From assembly GCA_043228905.1 (NCBI GenBank), contig JBHGNT010000012.1, positions 7,316,001 through 7,380,000 of the forward strand: a DNA stretch of 64,000 nucleotides, in the 5' to 3' direction. This document shows positions 13,301 through 25,978 of the stretch, piece after piece (within the stretch, counting starts at the first letter, position 1; each line of letters opens with the position of its first letter). Under the pieces are notes generated by a model. That model was not told where the DNA came from. It ran no database searches and was given only the letters and a program-made list of their open reading frames with translations. Source of the stretch: Azolla caroliniana. Taxonomy: Eukaryota > Polypodiophyta. Position numbers and translations under genes: made by a program.

Positions 13301-16300
13301 TGACATCAAAACAACCTTCGAGATGACTGATCTAGGACTTCTCCATTATTTCATAGGTATGAAGGTTTATCAATCACATAGTGGTATCTTCCTCAGCCAA
13401 CATAGGTATCTCAAGCAGCTCCTTGAGACCTATAGCATGTCAAGTTGCAGGCCACTCTCCTGTCCAATGGATCCAAACTCAAAGCTATCTCGTGAAGATA
13501 ATTCTCCCATATTTGAGGATATCACCAAATATAGAAGGTTAATTGGGTCCCTTCTTCACTTAACTTATACCAGGCCTGATTTGTCCTATAACATGAGTAT
13601 TCTCAGCCAATTCTTAAGTGCTCCAAGACAAAGTCATTGGCAAGCAGCTGTTCGAGTTCTTCGATATTTGGCCAACACGCTCGACTATGGTCTGTCTTTT
13701 AGAGGCGGCATTGAGCTTGTTGGATACTTGGATGCTGATTGGGCAGGTGATATTGATTCTAGAAGGTCCACATCTGGCTATTGTTTTATGTTAGGTTCAG
13801 GCTTGATTTCTTGGAAATCGAAGAAGCAAAACTCAGTTTCTACTTCATCAATGAAAGCTGAATATCGTGCCTTCTTGGATACTTGCTGTGAGTTGCTATG
13901 GTTAATGCAATTGTTTTCTCACATTGGTGTTTTGCAAGACTCTCCTATTGCAGTTTTCACCGACAGCGAAAGTGCTTGTGCCATGGCACATAGCTCAACA
14001 TTTCATGGTAGAACAAAACATATCGAAGTGCACTACCATTTTGTTCGTGAATTAGTGACTTTTGCTGCTACTTAATAACAAGCTCTATTCTGTGGCTGTG
14101 TCTCTACTCTTTGCAACCATTTTTTCTACTGCTGTCTAACAGCCTTCTCACAGCTTGGCTGTGTCTATTTTGTTCTAATAACTGTTCTGCTGCTGCTATT
14201 AACAGCTTTTCTCACAGTTCCATGACTAAATTCTAAATTCTTAATAATTGATGTGAATCTTTTGTCAATGATGTGCTGTCAGATCCATGATATAAGCTAT
14301 GCATGATTTTACTATTAAAACTAATGATTGCAGAGTCAAATCTGAACATTCACTGAACTTTAGTTAAACCTATGATAAAATGATTCTTTATATTTCTTAA
14401 AGTAATTGGCATGTTTTTTATTTTTATTTTCAGGTTGACAAGAGACATGCAGCCAACCAAAGGGCTATAGCTGCTCTGAAAAAGGTGAGTAAAAGAGTGT
14501 TTCTTTACAGAATTCCACTCATTTTTTATGAACTGAAGTACAAAGTACAATGCTGAATAAAAATGAATGAGGACATGAATTTGAACATATTAGAACGATA
14601 TATAAATGTGATTTGAGGACATTAACTGCAGCTAAATCATGATGATAAGGGATTTGAGTTGACTTTGTTACACTTTTCTAAGTGTTTCTTGAACATCTTT
14701 CTAGTTTTGAGACATTATATTTATTTCTTGGCATATCGGTCTTGCTTGGGCATGCAATTCTCTTGTTAAATCATAGTAGCTCTATTTGCAAGGGGAAAGT
14801 TATTGTCATTTAATGCAGGAGCACATATGACATAGCTATAAGGGATTTGAAGTAGCATAGTTGACCCAGATCTTGAGTGCTAGATACTTTCCAGGAAAAT
14901 GACGAATCAGCATCATTTTGTAAAAGTCAGTTCTATTTTTGGTAAACCTGGCATACATATATAATTTGGAAATCTATTTTGATCCATAGTTGCTGAATTT
15001 TAGGAATCTTGTTTCTGGACATATCTCCTCTAAGGAGCGACTTTCTTAAGAAGAGTAGGTGAAGGAATAAAAGAAAGCAAGGGAGGTGGAATGAGAAGGA
15101 AAGAAGGGGAGGATCTAAGAAAGAGCAAGAATTGGAGCTGTATGACCAATATCATGAAGAATCAGTGCAGGTTAAAGAACAATGAAAGTGAGGGAGGATT
15201 GCTGATGGAGTAGCAAAGGCAATGAAGAGGGATGGATCTTGCTTTTATGTACCTGAGGTCTCAGCCCACACAGGGACAAAACTAGAGAGTCTACTAGTTG
15301 TGTTGTTACATTTCATCGCCAAGAAACCTTAATTCCACGTATATCAGAGAAGTCTATTGCAGATGTTTCATACTCAATAAGAAAAATGTCACTGGAGAAA
15401 TTTACATAAAGACTTTGTGGGCTCTAAGCAGATTAGGTAATCAGGAGAGGGCTAATCACAGTTCTTAGAGCAGACTGATTCACCAAACATGAGTCTTCCA
15501 ATATTTACTTATTTTATAATAGGACTTGTGATATGTGTATGGTTACTAAAGCTTACGAATAGAGTAAAGGAAAAATATTGCTGCTTGGTATACTCTTATC
15601 AGTCAAAATGCTCAATTAGTGTGTTACTGTATGTAGTATGGTGCAACCCGTGTGGAAGTTCAGGCTGATGGGTCTTTGGCATATCCAGGGGTTCCAATCA
15701 CAACAGATGGTTCAGGTACGTAAGTAAATCTTGGTAAAGCAACTTACTCCTGCAAGTTTGAGCTGATCATTTAAATGTAAAGTATGTCATGTTGATAGCA
15801 AATGAAAAATCAATCACACTTCCTGAGCCTCTTACGGTGGATGAAGAGACTTTGATTCAAAGGTTCTATGAACAGAAGATTCAACAAGTCTGTGCTGCAT
15901 TTAGCTTCCCCCACAAGATTCAGGTCACTTGAGGCGGTTTATGGGTAATCGTTTGTCATTCTTCTGTTTCATTCTGATGGAAAACTGAATAGTTTACATT
16001 TTTTAACTGTAGGCTACAGCGATATTGTATTTCAAGAGATTTTTTCTCAACTGGTCTGTCATGGAACATGATCCCAAACAAATTATGTAAGATGATTTAA
16101 TAATTTTTCTCTGACTACACTAAAATACAGAAGCTCATTTTGAAACCACTGTTTTCATTGTTTTGTCTCTCAATGGCTGCCAGTGCTTTGTTGTCCTCAT
16201 CGTCCTTTTTTCTTCTGCTATGCATTCATGCATTTCTAGTGAATCTACTGCTAACAGATATATTGCAATTTCTGTGATTCACTTGTGTTCATTCTGATCT

Positions 16301-17898
16301 TTGTCCCAAAGACTCAACAGGACTTATATCAAGACGTATAATTTACCCTGATCATATGTTTGCCTTGTTTTTTAGGCTTACTTGCATATACATATCATGC
16401 AAAGTTGAGGAATTTCATGTGTCTGCTGAAGAATTTGGGAAGGGTATTCAACAAGATCCTCAAGCTGTGCTTAAGAATGAGCTTTGTTTGTTGCAGGTTT
16501 GTAAGATGTCTGGACCACACAATGTTAAGCATATAAAATAATTACATGTTAAACAGAGAATGTTTCACCTCAAATTTCCAGGGATTGGAATTTGATCTGA
16601 TTGTTTATGCTCCATATCGTTCACTGGATGGTTTCATTATCGATATGGAGGTACACTAAAGACGTTACTGCCTTTAATAACAGTCATGAGCATTTCTTCA
16701 TGGCATATGGTTTTTGAAATGTTATTCTGAAGGAGGTTTGTAATATTTGCAGAGTTTTTTCGGTTCAAAAGATGAGGCCTTCTTGCAGAAATTGAAGGTT
16801 TGTCATATTAATGTATTGCAATTAAAAAACCCATTCTTGTTAAAACTATGTTTTTGTTTCTAGTGAATGGTCTTTACAACCTTATAAATGGTGCCATCTC
16901 CTGGAGGATATAGTTTCAAGATAATGAGACAATATGGGAAATGGAAGTTGGTGCTTGCTAAGGGGCAGGAAAAATAACCTTTAGAGGCAGAATGTCCAGA
17001 TTTTTATTGCAGCAATACTTATCAATGGCATGTGTATGATGAATGATTGCACAACACTTATTTATATATTCATAATTGTAACCACAAATTTACAACGAAC
17101 CCTTGTTGAAATTCTTTTTGTATCTCTATTACACTGGTTAAACTAAATGCAATCAATGACACTTTATACAGGATCTAAAAGAAGCTGCAATGTTTGTTGT
17201 TGACAATGCTATGTTGACTGATGCTGTTCTTCAGTTCCCTCCTGGTCAGGTTAGGTATAAATGCAAAAGACTTGTTTTTTTGGGTGCTTGTTTTGCTTGA
17301 TATTATAGCTGTTATTGTATCTGTGGCATTTTATTCTTGACAGATGGCTATTGCAGCCCTATACAATGCAAATCTGGAGAACAATTTGATTGATTTTGAT
17401 AGGTATGGCCACCTGAGATATTACTGAATTCTGCTCAGTATGTTGGCTCCACTCATTCATTATGCCTGTCTGGGAATTGCGTTAGGTATCTGAAAAGTGT
17501 GGCAGAACGTCAGTCGAGAAAGTTTTCCTATTCAGAGCTAATTGACCGAGTTCATTCTGTTATTCAAAAGGTAATGTCAAAAGTTGTATGAAGTATTGTT
17601 ATCATAATAATAGTTCTTAAAAGAAACCATTCTATTGCAGATGAAAGAGGTAAGGTTTGTGAATGAAGATGATGTGAAACGTATTGATCGCAAACTAAAA
17701 TATTGCCGAAATCCAGCACTTCAAGATGAGTAAGTCTGTTATAAATAGATGTGTATAGATATAGGGTCCACATTAGATGTTGGTATGGACTGACATATGG
17801 ATTTCTTTTCTTTCAGAAGTAAAAAAAGGGAGAGAAAAGGAAAACACAAGACGAAACGGTCATCACAGGATGCAGCTGCAAAACCTGAGGGACTCTGA
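7313..17898 (+). CDS. CYCH: Cyclin H, CAK/TFIIH regulatory subunit (complete, 13 exons)
   Basis: Exons 7313-7372, 14434-14484, 15637-15715, 15799-15923, 16013-16086, 16376-16496, 16582-16650, 16753-16797, 17172-17249, 17344-17402, 17486-17570, 17641-17729 and 17817-17898 join in frame with GT..AG borders to give 338 aa, close to Arabidopsis CYCH;1 (about 336). The start MADFQTS is the conserved plant cyclin H N-terminus. The first cyclin fold holds [17 protein letters not shown] and [11 protein letters not shown]; the second follows [15 protein letters not shown] and PPGQMAIAAL. The C-terminus is lysine/arginine-rich ([14 protein letters not shown]). Cyclin H partners CDKD and MAT1 in CAK, phosphorylating CDK T-loops and the RNA polymerase II tail. 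Intron 1 is 7061 bp and holds a solo LTR and a Copia element on the gene's own strand; the other introns are short to about 1.2 kb. No coding damage is seen. Confidence 0.93.
7443..8170. repeat. Diverged ~400-bp tandem duplication in cyclin H intron 1
   Basis: Segments beginning near 7455 and 7857 share ordered blocks such as attg..t..aacatgt.ttgag/c, gtctaaaagg, attccacaag and aatctaatgt, offset about 400 bases. The copies are strongly diverged, so limits are approximate. No coding content is seen. Confidence 0.6.
8794..9261 (+). mobile_element. Solo LTR of the Copia-A family
   Basis: A 468-bp sequence starting tgttggaggg and ending tttctcaca is flanked by the 5-bp duplication ccaat (8789-8793 and 9262-9266). 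It matches the LTRs of the Copia element that starts 160 bp downstream. It keeps a TATA-like box (tataaatagg, about 9065) that the neighbouring 5' LTR has lost. The separate target duplication shows an independent insertion followed by LTR-LTR recombination. Confidence 0.9.
9421..9916 (+). repeat. Copia-A 5' LTR
   Basis: Starts tgttggaggg, ends ctcaca, 496 bp. Compared with the solo LTR at 8794 it lacks the TATA-containing segment between ccccaatttt and gacttt and carries an extra 62-bp copy of its last part. Confidence 0.9.
9917..9928 (+). promoter_or_regulatory. Copia-A primer-binding site
   Basis: tggtatcagagc, immediately after the 5' LTR terminal CA; complementary to the 3' end of plant initiator methionine tRNA, the usual Copia primer. 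Confidence 0.9.
10146..14075 (+). pseudogene. Copia-A gag-pol, broken by stops and frameshifts
   Basis: Gag begins at 10146, where the expected ATG reads GTG, and meets an in-frame TAA at 10590. Gag continues in the same frame to 10886, then shifts for the zinc knuckle ([14 protein letters not shown], about 10903-10944). Another shift opens the 10914-12383 frame with protease (VDNGA), the integrase H-H-C-C region, and a D-D-E core with [16 protein letters not shown] and NGVVERK. RT fragments lie at 12582-12773 and 12774-12938, separated by stops, then 12984-14075 carries the YVDD box and RNase H ([13 protein letters not shown]). The frame runs into the truncated 3' LTR before the usual C-terminal ADIFTK region. 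It cannot make a full polyprotein. Confidence 0.9.
14056..14216 (+). repeat. Copia-A 3' LTR remnant
   Basis: 161 bp matching the last part of the 5' LTR from its tgacttttgctgct segment. The first two thirds of the LTR are missing. It ends ctcaca followed by the gttcc duplication. Confidence 0.88.
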
Positions 17899-18860
17899 TA
17901 TCACAGAATATAGATGTGTTCTTCGAGTAAGAGCTGTGTGTTGGTTCAAGGTAGCTGTATGTGCTCAGGGTTGAACAGTATCAGATGGAGGAAGTGGTAT
18001 AGATCAAATTGCCATTCTCCTCGACTTTCAGCTTTTGGATGTAAGTCTGTTATTGCCAGAGAAATCTGGTCATTCTCGGCTGAGAAAGCAATTGAAAAAA
18101 AAAGCCTGGAAATGGAATGTGGAATCTTTGTGCAATGCACAAGGCAGGAGGATCACATACAAATGTAGAGGTGGTGCTCCCTTCTGATGAGATTAGAAAT
18201 GGTAAAAGATTTTTCATGTGACATCATAGTGATTGAATGTAGGAAGCATTTATTTCTACATGTTAGGGTGTAGGGTAGAGTGCTTGATAAACACAGGCAG
18301 AGTGTTAAAAGCCGCTTCCGTGTACTTGTATTAAACATTGTGATTGAACTAATCTCTTCATACACGACTCACAGATATGCAAATATAATCTGTTTTGTGG
18401 AATTGTGGAATTGTATCATGCATCTGCAGGTCGATAAGAAAAGATTGCAGATCTTAATAATTGTGGTGTACCTACTTAAAGCTATGAATGGTCCTTTCAT
18501 GTATTTAGGTGAACCATTTTTGTTTAGTTGTTTGGCTGATTCTCCGCCTTATCAGCTAGAGATGCGCACCTGTCCTTAACTGGTTGGTATGCTCAAAGCA
18601 AGCCTATGCTCTGAATACATTAGCATGGAATAACGTGATAGGACTTCGGTCCTACTGTGTTGGTCTTTGAGATCGGAATAATGATTAATAGGAAAAGTTA
18701 AGGGCATTCGTATTTCATAAGTCTTTGTCAAAGATGTTTCCATTAATAATAAAAAATGAAAGTTGGGAGCGTTAATACAATTAGATACTCTTAGTCAACC
18801 ATAAACAATGTTGACTAGGGGTTGGCAGATGTTAGTTGAGGCATTGGTCTTAGTACATAG

Positions 18861-19050
18861 TCTAGTTGGCCTTTTGGGTGTAGAAACCAAAGAGATTCCC
18901 AAAATCTTTAAATTTCACAGGTGAAGTCTAGTTGGCTTTTTGGGTGTAGAAACCAAACAGCCTCCCAAAATCTTTAAATTTCACGGGTGAAGTCTAATTG
19001 GCCTTTTGGGAGTAGAAACCAAAGAACTGCCCAAAATCTTTAAATTTCGG
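18861..19050. repeat. 66-bp minisatellite, three copies
   Basis: Units beginning tctagttggc..tttt start at 18861, 18927 and 18993; each contains gtagaaaccaaa and cccaaaatctttaaattt. The third is cut short near 19050. Confidence 0.9.
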
Positions 19051-19479
19051 GCTCACCTACTACTGGTTAATTGACACGAGTAATTCCATTAAAGGCAAGT
19101 ACTTCTGGGAAATTTAATATACCAGCATGCAATGATTGATACTTTCAAAACTGTGTTTGAATCAATATTTTATAAGCTTTTTACTTGCAACAATAATTCA
19201 CCAGTTCGAGATGTATTAATGTTTAAATACATCTGCTTAAAGAGAGGTGAGACGAGAATAAAGATGACCTCCAGTCTGTTCCCAGATATCCATAGATCCT
19301 CATGATGCTGTTTCTTTCTTGTTAAAATATTTCGGCAATGAGTGAAATACGGGAATACCCATGCCTACTATATGGCCAGGTGCCCTAATCCTTCTATGTC
19401 AAGTTCAAGGGTTACCTATATATAGATCCCCTTTCACCATATCTCAGAGCCTACACTTATGCATCATACTGGAATATAA

Positions 19480-19990
19480 GAACTCATGTTTGCCATTGGG
19501 TCATGTGATCTAATCAATGTCAAACTATTAGGTTCTGAGAAATGAAAGCTATTTAAGGGAAGGCCATAATAAATGATCAGGCCTGAACAGAAGCACCTGT
19601 GTTAGTTTTCTGGGCTGTGTCCTCTAATTGATGTCAAACTAGTTTCTAAGAAATGGAAGCTACATAATGCCAAGAACAAATCATCAGACTGGAACATAAA
19701 TAAGCGCCCATGTTTGCTATTGGGTTGCGTGCTGCAATTGACGTTTCTAAGAAATCGAAGCTACGGAAGGGACAGCCATAATAAATCATCAAACTAGAAA
19801 ATAAATACCTATCTTCACTATTGGGTCATGTCCTATACTTGAACATCAAGGGATAACCATAATAAATCATCATACTCCAAAATTAAGCACCCATGTTTGC
19901 TATTGGGTCGTGTACTCTAATCAATGTCAAATTATTAGTTTCTAAGAAATGAAAGCAATGCAAGGGATGACCATAATAAATCAATGGCAT
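19480..19990. repeat. Degenerate tandem array, ~105-130 bp unit, about five copies
   Basis: Recurring ordered blocks catgtttgc.attgggt, tgtcaaact, tttctaagaaatgaaagct and ccataataaatcat mark about five diverged units with partial deletions. Copy borders are approximate. The array lies in the 3' intergenic space shared by cyclin H and the DUF760 gene. Confidence 0.75.
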
Positions 19991-20989
19991 TTTAAGCACA
20001 CTCAGCAGCTTATGCACATTTTTACGTCAAATTATTAGTTTTACATCAAGAAATGATATAATCCATCTCACTACAGTGAGTTGGAATAAAAATAAGAACA
20101 TTACACCACCTATTTGATAACATTACAAATCTATATAAAAACATCCCAAAATATGTGACAAAGCCTTCCCATTAATGAAGTGATATGCTATGCTCAAGTG
20201 GCTCATTTATTTAGTTTGATTTTACCTGGCACCTAAATCTTTTAATTTGTTGTGCACCAAAAAGGGGTGAGCAAGAGATTCAGTTAGTCTTTGCTCAACA
20301 TTATTTGACACAGATATTTGTTCTTATCCGCTAGAAGAAAAAACGCACCATCATTCATAGACGAACTAACACTTCAAAATGAAATTTCAATTAATAAATA
20401 TACCCATGGGAAATGAAATGTACACATTCTACAATGACGGCTTTCCAGTATAGAACATAAAAGTTGATAGCTCACCAAAGCCCCGAACAAAAAATTATGC
20501 TTTTTTGCCACATGATTAAGTGCCTGCAAACACCTCCAATTGTGTAAGAAACAGAAATGAAAATCATTACAATAATGATAGTTTTCTTGTGCTAGCAAAT
20601 GCATCAGTAATTATTGAGAGACAGCATATTTCTGTCAGATGTCAATGTGAAATTTGAAGGTAGTCCTAAAGGCAAATACATGAAACTGCTCTATATCATT
20701 ATGTTCTTTTTCTAGAGGCTAATCTGCTCTTCCTCATTTCCTTTTCTAGCGGCTAATCTGCCCTTGACCATTTCTTTGTTGAAATGTCATAAAATGCATT
20801 AAATAGTTCTTTAAAACTTACGAGTTTGAGGCATCATAAAATGCAGAAAACTGTTCTCTACCAATCCTATGTTTGAGACATCATAATACATATCAAACTG
20901 CTCTATATCATTTCTCAGTTGAAACATCAAATGCATAAAAGTGCTCTATATCATATATTGAGACGTTTCAATCACTTAATATGCAGCAA

Positions 20990-23900
20990 TCAATTCTCAT
21001 AAATACCAGTATCAAGGTCTCCAGACAAGCTTAGTGTGCGACTGAGTTCCAAACGATATTCGACACCTCTCATGTGATGGCCCAACAACATGCACCTGCA
21101 ATAAATCATGACCTTCAGAAAAGAAAACACTACCCCTTCCCGAATTGATGCATAATTTAACATTATATAATACAGAGATGCAAGATATTTACAAACCAGA
21201 AAAGCAATCTTGCAAGATAGTCACGATTCACTGTAAGCACAGATTGTGATTGTAAGGGGGAAGAACTACATCTTTTAATGCTATCCTCATCCCATGGACC
21301 ATTATTAATAGTGCTTGCCCCTCGTGGACAACCATATTGCAGATCTTTATGCTGTAGCTTTGTTGAAGGATCATCAAGAAGCCCACTGATAACATGTTCA
21401 ATCACCTCCTCCACTTCTTGTGAAGTGGGTCGTGATAATTCTGCCACCTGTCGAAGAGTATGCATCATGAATTGACAACATAGAGATCAACCATTGGGAT
21501 TTGATGCAGAAAAGAACATACATTGGGATTTAACAATATTAATACTCAATTTCCACTTGTGTAAAGTACTCTTAACAAACAAAAATACAAAATTCCAACC
21601 TTATCAGGTGGCAAACTCCGAAGGTAGTCCAATAGGTCATTGTTTTCTTCTCCAACTATGGTTTGCACCTGAAGGCCAGAAGTGATTCGCTTACGATCCT
21701 CGAGCTCCTGAAGTGAAACCACATTCAACAGATGGCAATGATTTTGAAAATTGATATGATCAATCATTAGTTTCTGTTATTTCCTCTGATGGGATCATAA
21801 GTGTTCTTACTGTCCCAAAAACTGTTAAAATCCTACAGAGACTTTAGATAGAATGAGGATCCAAGACACTCCAATCTGTCTTAGAACATGATCAAATGTA
21901 AAAATCTAAAATTGTGTATTATAAGATGAAGAATCCACATAAAACTGCAGCATCAGTAGTAAACACATAGCTCACATGAATTTGAGCTTCTAAATACATT
22001 ATCTTCCAAGCGTCTCTGAGATTCTAGTTCTCAACACAGTTGAGCTTCTGCACTGGCAACTCTTGAATGTTTCCATGTTCCAAGGCATCCAGATTATTTC
22101 TTCGTTTATGTAAAATCACAATTATAAATGGTAGTAATGGACAATTGTACAAGGTGCAATTCTTCTTAATACACGAGTAAAACAACAATTATAAAAGGTA
22201 GCTATGGAAAACTGAACAAGGTAAAATCCTTCGTAATACTTACACTCAGAATTTCTGGTTATTAACATCTAATTTTCCTAAATGAAATTTCAGCATTTCT
22301 GTCTTTTCCTGTGTCCAATTGATCTAGCACCATTTTTGGTGAATTAAACATGATGCAACTGGTGCGCTTGTCACCATGTAATATAAAATTGCCCGTATAA
22401 TGTTACACAACATACAAACTATAAAGAGTTTCAAATCTTAGACTGCAATCTTTTTTAATCAGAACTGTTTGACTTGTAAAGTAGCATTTTGCCCATATAC
22501 TGTGATCCAGAAGACAATTTGGGATGAGGCCATCTCCATTCTTCTTCACTTGTTGATCAGACATCATTCTTCAAAGATATCAATCTTCATTCTTTGTAAC
22601 AATGTCTTGACTCCGCCTATTTGACAGCACAAAATATTAAGTCTAAATAAATTGGAACACATTATTGAGATTATCTATATAATCTAGTACCGAAAATGGG
22701 ATACCTGATTGATCAGCTACAGAAAAATTCACTTTAGAGAATGACAGCAGCTACTTTTCTTGACCGTATATTCTATATGGAATCTTCAAGATCAGGTCAT
22801 TGAGAATTACATCACCTTTCCTTCATGTGATCATTGTCCTTAACTAATGCCAGAAGCTAAATTGATTGCATACCTTGCCATGTCACTATACTGGAAGGAA
22901 CTTTTTTTTCACATAGTTAAACCAGTATGCAAGGCTCTCCACCATTTATCTTCTAGGGAAAATTAATGTAGTGCTAGATCTTTTCAAATTTATGTTTATA
23001 CACTTAGTCGAAAATTTAACAAAACTGAAACTAAGGATTCCTATAAAAAATCTCTCTCCTGTTTAGGATATATTCTTCTTTGATTGATCAAAGAATATAC
23101 CATAATAAATAGATGTCCTAGTCATTCTTAATAATAGGTGTCTTAGTCATCCTTATAAACAGCTGTCTTAGTAATTCTTAATCATGATTGCTATAAAAAA
23201 ATTTAAACTCTCACTATTATAGTTATTAATTAGCAATGATCAATGGAGATTGATTTAATAGTGCAATTTCTAACCATTATTCGTTTAAGATATATCAGTT
23301 TGATTACATGATTCTTGGATCAATCTCACTGGCATAATTTTAGTATCCATGATGATTAATCTTATTTATTGTGAAGATTACTTTTTGAATAAATCCTTCT
23401 AATCATCTAAAATAAAAATCTATGAAAAAATAAACATGCACACATTGATTAATCTTTCTACATAACTCTAATTGCACAAATTGCTCTTCCTTAACGAGGC
23501 ACAGAGAGAGAGAGAGAGATTCTTGCTTGCTGGATTTTGTGGGGTACCACAACAAATATGTAGGCCAAAAAAAAGGAGAGTTGATTTGGCAGTTTTAAGA
23601 CCTATGTTGTATGGGAACCTTGTCCCCAAACGAGTTACATTTATGCCTTCTAGTATTACAGCACCTCAGAGGGTTTACCTTGCCATATGGCTATTAATGA
23701 CGTCGTTGAGATAGCAAGGTTTTGTATTGTCATCTTGTTTTAATACAGACATACGTTTACAGGGAAAAAACGGAGAGAGAGAGAAATCTTTCTTACGGTA
23801 ATAGAAAATTTTCTTCATACCTATTCTCAGGAGAAATGTTTTGAAGAAGCAGATGGAATTTTTTTTGAAAAGGTCAATCATTCTTTTGAAAATAGCATTT

Positions 23901-25946
23901 TCTATGTAATCCTCCCATAGTTCTAAAACCATTGATATAAGTATTAGTTTTCTTTGATTTCTTACTAAGAGAAGCATTAATTGTCTATATTTAGACTAAA
24001 GAGAAGCATCAATTGTTTGTATTTAAACTAGAGAATCAATGATTTTTTGCATTTAGAGTAACACTGAAACTAGCTCTCATAATTTCCTTTTTAACATGTG
24101 CATACCTTTGTAACAGACATCAGCTTTCCCTTGAGATACAGGACATAATTCCTAGTTTCTTCACTCATAGGACCAAGTGACTCGATTGTTTCAGCATCAT
24201 CCTCGATAGAGATTTTTCTTTCATGAAAATTCTCCAGAGAATTCTCAGCAATAATATTTTGTGTTTCTTCCTGTGGCATGTTCTTAAAACTGTCTCCTTG
24301 TTTTAAGCGTTCTTCCTGATTTGTGGATGGCTCATCTTGTTGACATCCAATCTCATCGTCATCAGAGGTTTCTAAACTCTTTTGGAGACACAATCTATAC
24401 TCAGCATTTCTTAATGTATATCTGCACAATTATTAGAAGAATAGAAAATTATAAACTCTTTTGAGACACAATCTAAACTCAAGACTCTGTTAATGGATAG
24501 CTGCACAAGCAAAGAAAGAAAGGAAACTCTAAACTCTTTTGGAGAGAGAATCTATGCTCAACACTTGTAAAGTGCGCAAATAACCAAAGAAGAGTGGAAA
24601 TTCTAAGCTCTTCTGAAGAGCACCAGTTATTACTTTACCAACTCTAACATTTTTTCATGGATAACTGCATAAGTAAAGAAAGAAACTCTGAAGACTTTGG
24701 AGACAGTCTATACAGCATTTCATAATGTGTAACCGTACAAGAAACAAAAGAAAGGAAGTTCTAAATTATTTTGGAGGGACAATCCAACTCATGAAGATTA
24801 AGGTTACACACATAATTATAACATAAGTAATAACTACAGAATGACTTTTGCTAATTACATGATTTAGAGTAAGCATGCACTATGCTTTAGTTACTAAAAA
24901 TAATTTGGGCTTGCACTGCTAAGAAAACTAGGAATGACTTTGATTAATTATCATGTTGATTAGATTCAGCAAACGGCAATGGAAGAAAGAAGTATTACAA
25001 ACATAAATAAATTCAGGCATCCAATGGCTTATATCAACCGTAAGAAAGCTTTGTACATGTCAATAGAATCAAGCAACTAAGATCATCTGAAAGTTTTATA
25101 CACTCAAGCTTTATATAAATCATAACAATACATCAATCATAAGAAAAAATCACATAATCATGCATACAATGGCTAATGAAAATCATAAGAAAGCATCACA
25201 AAATGTTAGCCTAATCAACCATCAAATGGGCAAAAAAATGTGAATATAGCCAATGGCTTATTACAATCATATGGAAGCATAACAAATTTTGATTAAATAG
25301 AGCAGCCAATGGTTTACAATGCCAATTAAATACATACCCAGTCATCATGGAAGAGACCAGCAGTTTTGCCAGCGGTTCTCGAGATGTCCCAACAGTTACA
25401 TGGAACTGATCAGAAGGAAGAATCCCTAGCATACCAGAGACTGTTCTCTTCATTGCATCCGTACTGTCAGGTGATGCCTCTTTACTGATTTGACTAACAT
25501 CAAGAGGCTTTACCTCCTGAATAAGGCTAAGAAGTAAAGAAGGTTCCTTCAAAGAAACATGTAAACTCAATGTTAGGTATATGCATCGCATACATACCTC
25601 TTTTGTATATATATGTATGTATTTATATAAATTCTTTCTATTTATATGTATATGCGTGTCTGGATTTTTTATTTCTTACGCAACCTATGATCCAAACTCT
25701 TTCTTTGCAAAAAGAATACTGCCCCCTCCATATAAATGCTATCGCTTATTTTGTTACAACATGATATGGCATTTCTATATCATGTGTATTTATCTCTCTT
25801 CTGTGCTTTTCCAGCCCTCAAACACTGGCAAATCTCATACACATAATAATCATAGCATATTCACAATACATAAATATATTCTCAGCCTTCAATTACTGAA
25901 TCCAAATGTTCCATCATACTGGTAATGCATACATATGTACGTACAT

Positions 25947-25978
<32 letters not shown>

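Larger units (their letters stand above)
9421..14216 (+). mobile_element. Copia-A, decayed Ty1/copia element in cyclin H intron 1
   Basis: The element is bounded by the 5-bp duplication gttcc (9416-9420 and 14217-14221). The 5' LTR is 9421-9916 and includes a 62-bp internal tandem duplication at its end. The primer site tggtatcagagc (initiator Met tRNA type) follows directly at 9917. The 3' LTR is reduced to about 14056-14216, because a deletion joins the end of RNase H directly to the mid-LTR sequence, removing the pol C-terminus and the polypurine tract. It lies on the same strand as cyclin H. Confidence 0.93.
17899..20989. other. Intergenic between convergent cyclin H and DUF760 genes
   Basis: Contains the 3' flanks of both genes and two repeat arrays listed separately. 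The small ORFs here (for example 18280-18579) show no domain, codon pattern or splice context that would support a gene. Confidence 0.6.

Noticed and set aside
15010-15240. Purine-rich stretch in cyclin H intron 2
   Set aside because: Looked like a possible exon or element end, but has no open frame in phase and no terminal repeats.
23472-23714. 80-codon ORF with a GA tract
   Set aside because: Intron of the DUF760 gene; no recognisable family.
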